A DNA stretch of 7,883 bases from Spirochaetaceae bacterium (GTDB lineage: Bacteria; Spirochaetota; Spirochaetia; Treponematales; Breznakiellaceae). Shown piece after piece: positions 7,136 through 7,883 of the stretch; the stretch's first letter is position 1, and each line of letters begins with the position of its first letter. Made by a program: the position numbers and the translations under genes. The notes under the pieces were generated by a model. That model did no database searches. It worked only from the letters and a program-made list of their open reading frames with translations, and was not told where the DNA came from. The DNA lies in contig JAITNZ010000175.1 of NCBI GenBank assembly GCA_031290205.1, forward strand, positions 1-7,883, written 5' to 3'.

Positions 7136-7582
7136 ATGGATGCTGGATTGATTGGACAGATTGGTATTGGCGCTTGTTTAGGTATTGCCGCGGTAGGTTC
7201 TGCGGCGGGATCCGGTATTGCCGGTATGGCGGCTATCGGCGCGTGGAAAAAATGTTTTGTGCAGAATAAACCTGCCCCGTTCATTTTGGTAGCCTTTGCC
7301 GGTGCGCCGCTTACCCAGACAATTTACGGTTTTATTCTTATGAATATTTTAGCAACTGCGGCAAATGCGGGAACGATGCCCTCCTTTACCCTCTTGGGGC
7401 TTGGAATCTTTGCCGGCTTGGGCATGGGCGCTTCGGCTCTGGTGCAGGGCAAATGCTCCGCCGCTGCCTGTGACGCCTACGGCGAAACAGGACAGGGCTT
7501 CGGTAACTATATGCTCGTCGTCGGTCTTTGCGAAACGGTTGCCCTCTTTACGATGGTCTTCTCGATGCTTGTCGCAGGATAA
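7136..7582 (+). CDS. atpK: V-type ATP synthase subunit K (rotor ring proteolipid, four-helix form)
   Basis: This 148-residue, glycine- and alanine-rich protein forms the rotating membrane ring that carries ions past subunit I. It has four hydrophobic helices (about 7-36, 48-76, 83-105 and 122-146), i.e. two fused c-type hairpins, unlike the two-helix form of Thermus. The ion-binding glutamate is E133 in LCETVAL; the matching place in the first hairpin is Q61 in PLTQTIYGF, so there is one carboxylate per four helices. T60, Q61, Y64, Q104 and E133 line up with T64, Q65, Y68, Q110 and E139 of Enterococcus hirae NtpK, the residues known to bind Na+ or brace its site. Sodium coupling is therefore inferred. 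It is the last gene, with the strongest Shine-Dalgarno in the operon. Confidence 0.95.
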   Translation: MDAGLIGQIGIGACLGIAAVGSAAGSGIAGMAAIGAWKKCFVQNKPAPFILVAFAGAPLTQTIYGFILMNILATAANAGTMPSFTLLGLGIFAGLGMGASALVQGKCSAAACDAYGETGQGFGNYMLVVGLCETVALFTMVFSMLVAG

Positions 7583-7678
7583 GTTCAGTCAGCAATGAAA
7601 ATGTGGGGGGAAACAAACACATGGCGTATTTTCGTCGACACTCCATGCAAAGCTGATTATGAATTATCTTACGCAGAG

Positions 7679-7786
7679 GGGGGAAGGCTTTCTTAGGTAT
7701 GCGGCACACGCATGGGGACAATTTCGGTCAGCGGCACCAGCGCGGACGCATCAGCGTCCGCTACCATGCTCCTTGCCGCGCACTCT
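7679..7786 (-). repeat. Dispersed repeat, right copy (inverted relative to 78-154)
   Basis: Read on the minus strand, 7786-7719 aligns with 78-145 at about three quarters identity without gaps, and 7693-7679 is an exact 15-base match to 140-154. About 30 bases between the two blocks are absent from the left copy. It contains a perfect 8-bp hairpin at 7742-7761. Divergence between the copies argues against a recent insertion of the operon as a unit. Confidence 0.7.
7742..7761. repeat. Perfect 8-bp inverted repeat (hairpin) inside the right repeat copy
   Basis: GCGGACGC and GCGTCCGC are separated by the four-base loop ATCA. There is no T-run on either side, so it is not a standard intrinsic terminator on either strand. 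At the equivalent place in the left copy the perfect stem is not kept and only a weaker, offset stem can form. Confidence 0.65.
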
Positions 7787-7791
7787 GTGGT

Positions 7792-7820
7792 AAAGGCTTT
7801 ATCCGAGGACGCCTTTTTCT
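7792..7820 (+). terminator. Weak terminator-like hairpin downstream of atpK
   Basis: AAAGGC (7792-7797) can pair with GCCTTT (7811-7816) around a 13-base loop, followed by TTCT, so the 3' arm and tail give a short T-rich run. The same 3' arm could instead pair with AAAGGC at 7825-7830. The stem is only six base pairs and lies more than 200 bases after the last stop codon, inside repeat sequence. It is the only terminator candidate I see, and a weak one. Confidence 0.25.
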
Positions 7821-7840
7821 CACTAAAGGCAAGGCTTAGA

Positions 7841-7853
7841 CCGCCTGTGGCGG
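7841..7853. repeat. Short CCGCC-TGT-GGCGG hairpin
   Basis: A perfect 5-bp inverted repeat with a three-base loop lies just before the right copy of the 17-base direct repeat. It may be part of the same intergenic repeat unit; no function can be assigned. Confidence 0.45.
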
Positions 7854-7854
7854 C

Positions 7855-7871
7855 GTTACCGCGCACCTTAC
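7855..7871 (+). repeat. 17-base direct repeat, right copy
   Basis: Identical to 13-29 and in the same orientation, while the longer repeats at 78-154 and 7679-7786 are inverted relative to each other. The two 17-mers thus lie outside the longer repeats at the two edges of the window. Confidence 0.7.
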
Positions 7872-7883
7872 GGTGTCGAACGC

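Larger units (their letters stand above)
7583..7883. other. Non-coding region after the operon, rich in repeats and hairpins
   Basis: No convincing gene is present in these 301 bases. A 33-codon frame at 7595-7696 lacks a good ribosome binding site and runs into the repeat. The first hundred bases have no classic GC hairpin plus T-run, so no strong terminator follows atpK directly. From 7679 on the region is repeat sequence with several self-complementary stretches, listed separately. Confidence 0.6.

Noticed and set aside
7621..7656. 11-codon frame preceded by a G-run (ATG at 7621)
   Set aside because: The G-run could mimic a ribosome binding site but the product is too short and featureless to call.
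7595..7696. 33-codon frame after atpK (starts MKMWGETN)
   Set aside because: No good Shine-Dalgarno, very short, and its end runs into the repeat copy. It cannot be excluded, but nothing supports it.
1..7883. CRISPR arrays, tRNA or rRNA genes, transposase or integrase genes
   Set aside because: I looked for regularly spaced repeats, tRNA-like cloverleaf ends and mobile-element protein motifs and saw none.

Overview
The window holds a single seven-gene operon for a bacterial V-type (V/A-type) rotary ATPase, all on the plus strand, packed between about 326 and 7582. The order is subunit E, a DUF2764-type protein, A, B, D, I, K. From general knowledge, this order (with the DUF2764 gene between E and A, and no recognisable C, F or G genes) is typical of spirochetes such as Treponema and Borrelia and also of Chlamydia. 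The base composition looks above 50% G+C in the genes, and the A and B subunits carry motif variants I associate with spirochetes. A Treponema-like spirochete is my best guess, but no rRNA or other taxonomic marker is present.

Layout. Bases 1-325 are non-coding: they hold dispersed-repeat sequence (13-29 and 78-154) and then a good sigma-70-type promoter (TTGACA, 17-base spacer, TACACT; 267-295) with a short leader to the first gene. The operon follows with very tight junctions: E stop abuts the DUF2764 GTG start, DUF2764/A and D/I overlap by ATGA, A/B and B/D are separated by about 10 bases. Only the I-K junction is longer (35 bases, AT-rich, with a TATAAT hexamer and the strongest Shine-Dalgarno in the window). 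Bases 7583-7883 contain no convincing gene; they hold several hairpins, a weak terminator-like structure, and a second, inverted copy of the upstream repeat.

How the genes work together. A and B form the nucleotide-binding hexamer (A catalytic, B regulatory), D is the central rotor shaft, E the peripheral stalk, I the membrane stator with the ion half-channels, and K the ring-forming rotor proteolipid. K is a duplicated four-helix form with one ion-binding glutamate (E133) and retains the side chains that bind Na+ in Enterococcus hirae NtpK, so sodium coupling is a reasonable inference. The DUF2764 protein sits where other bacterial operons encode the C/F connector subunits and is the least understood part; a role as a compact C-like connector is a testable idea, not something the sequence proves.

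I did not find a wholly new system here. The points most worth following are the DUF2764 protein, the apparently reduced subunit set, the sodium-type K subunit, and the diverged inverted repeats that bracket the operon.
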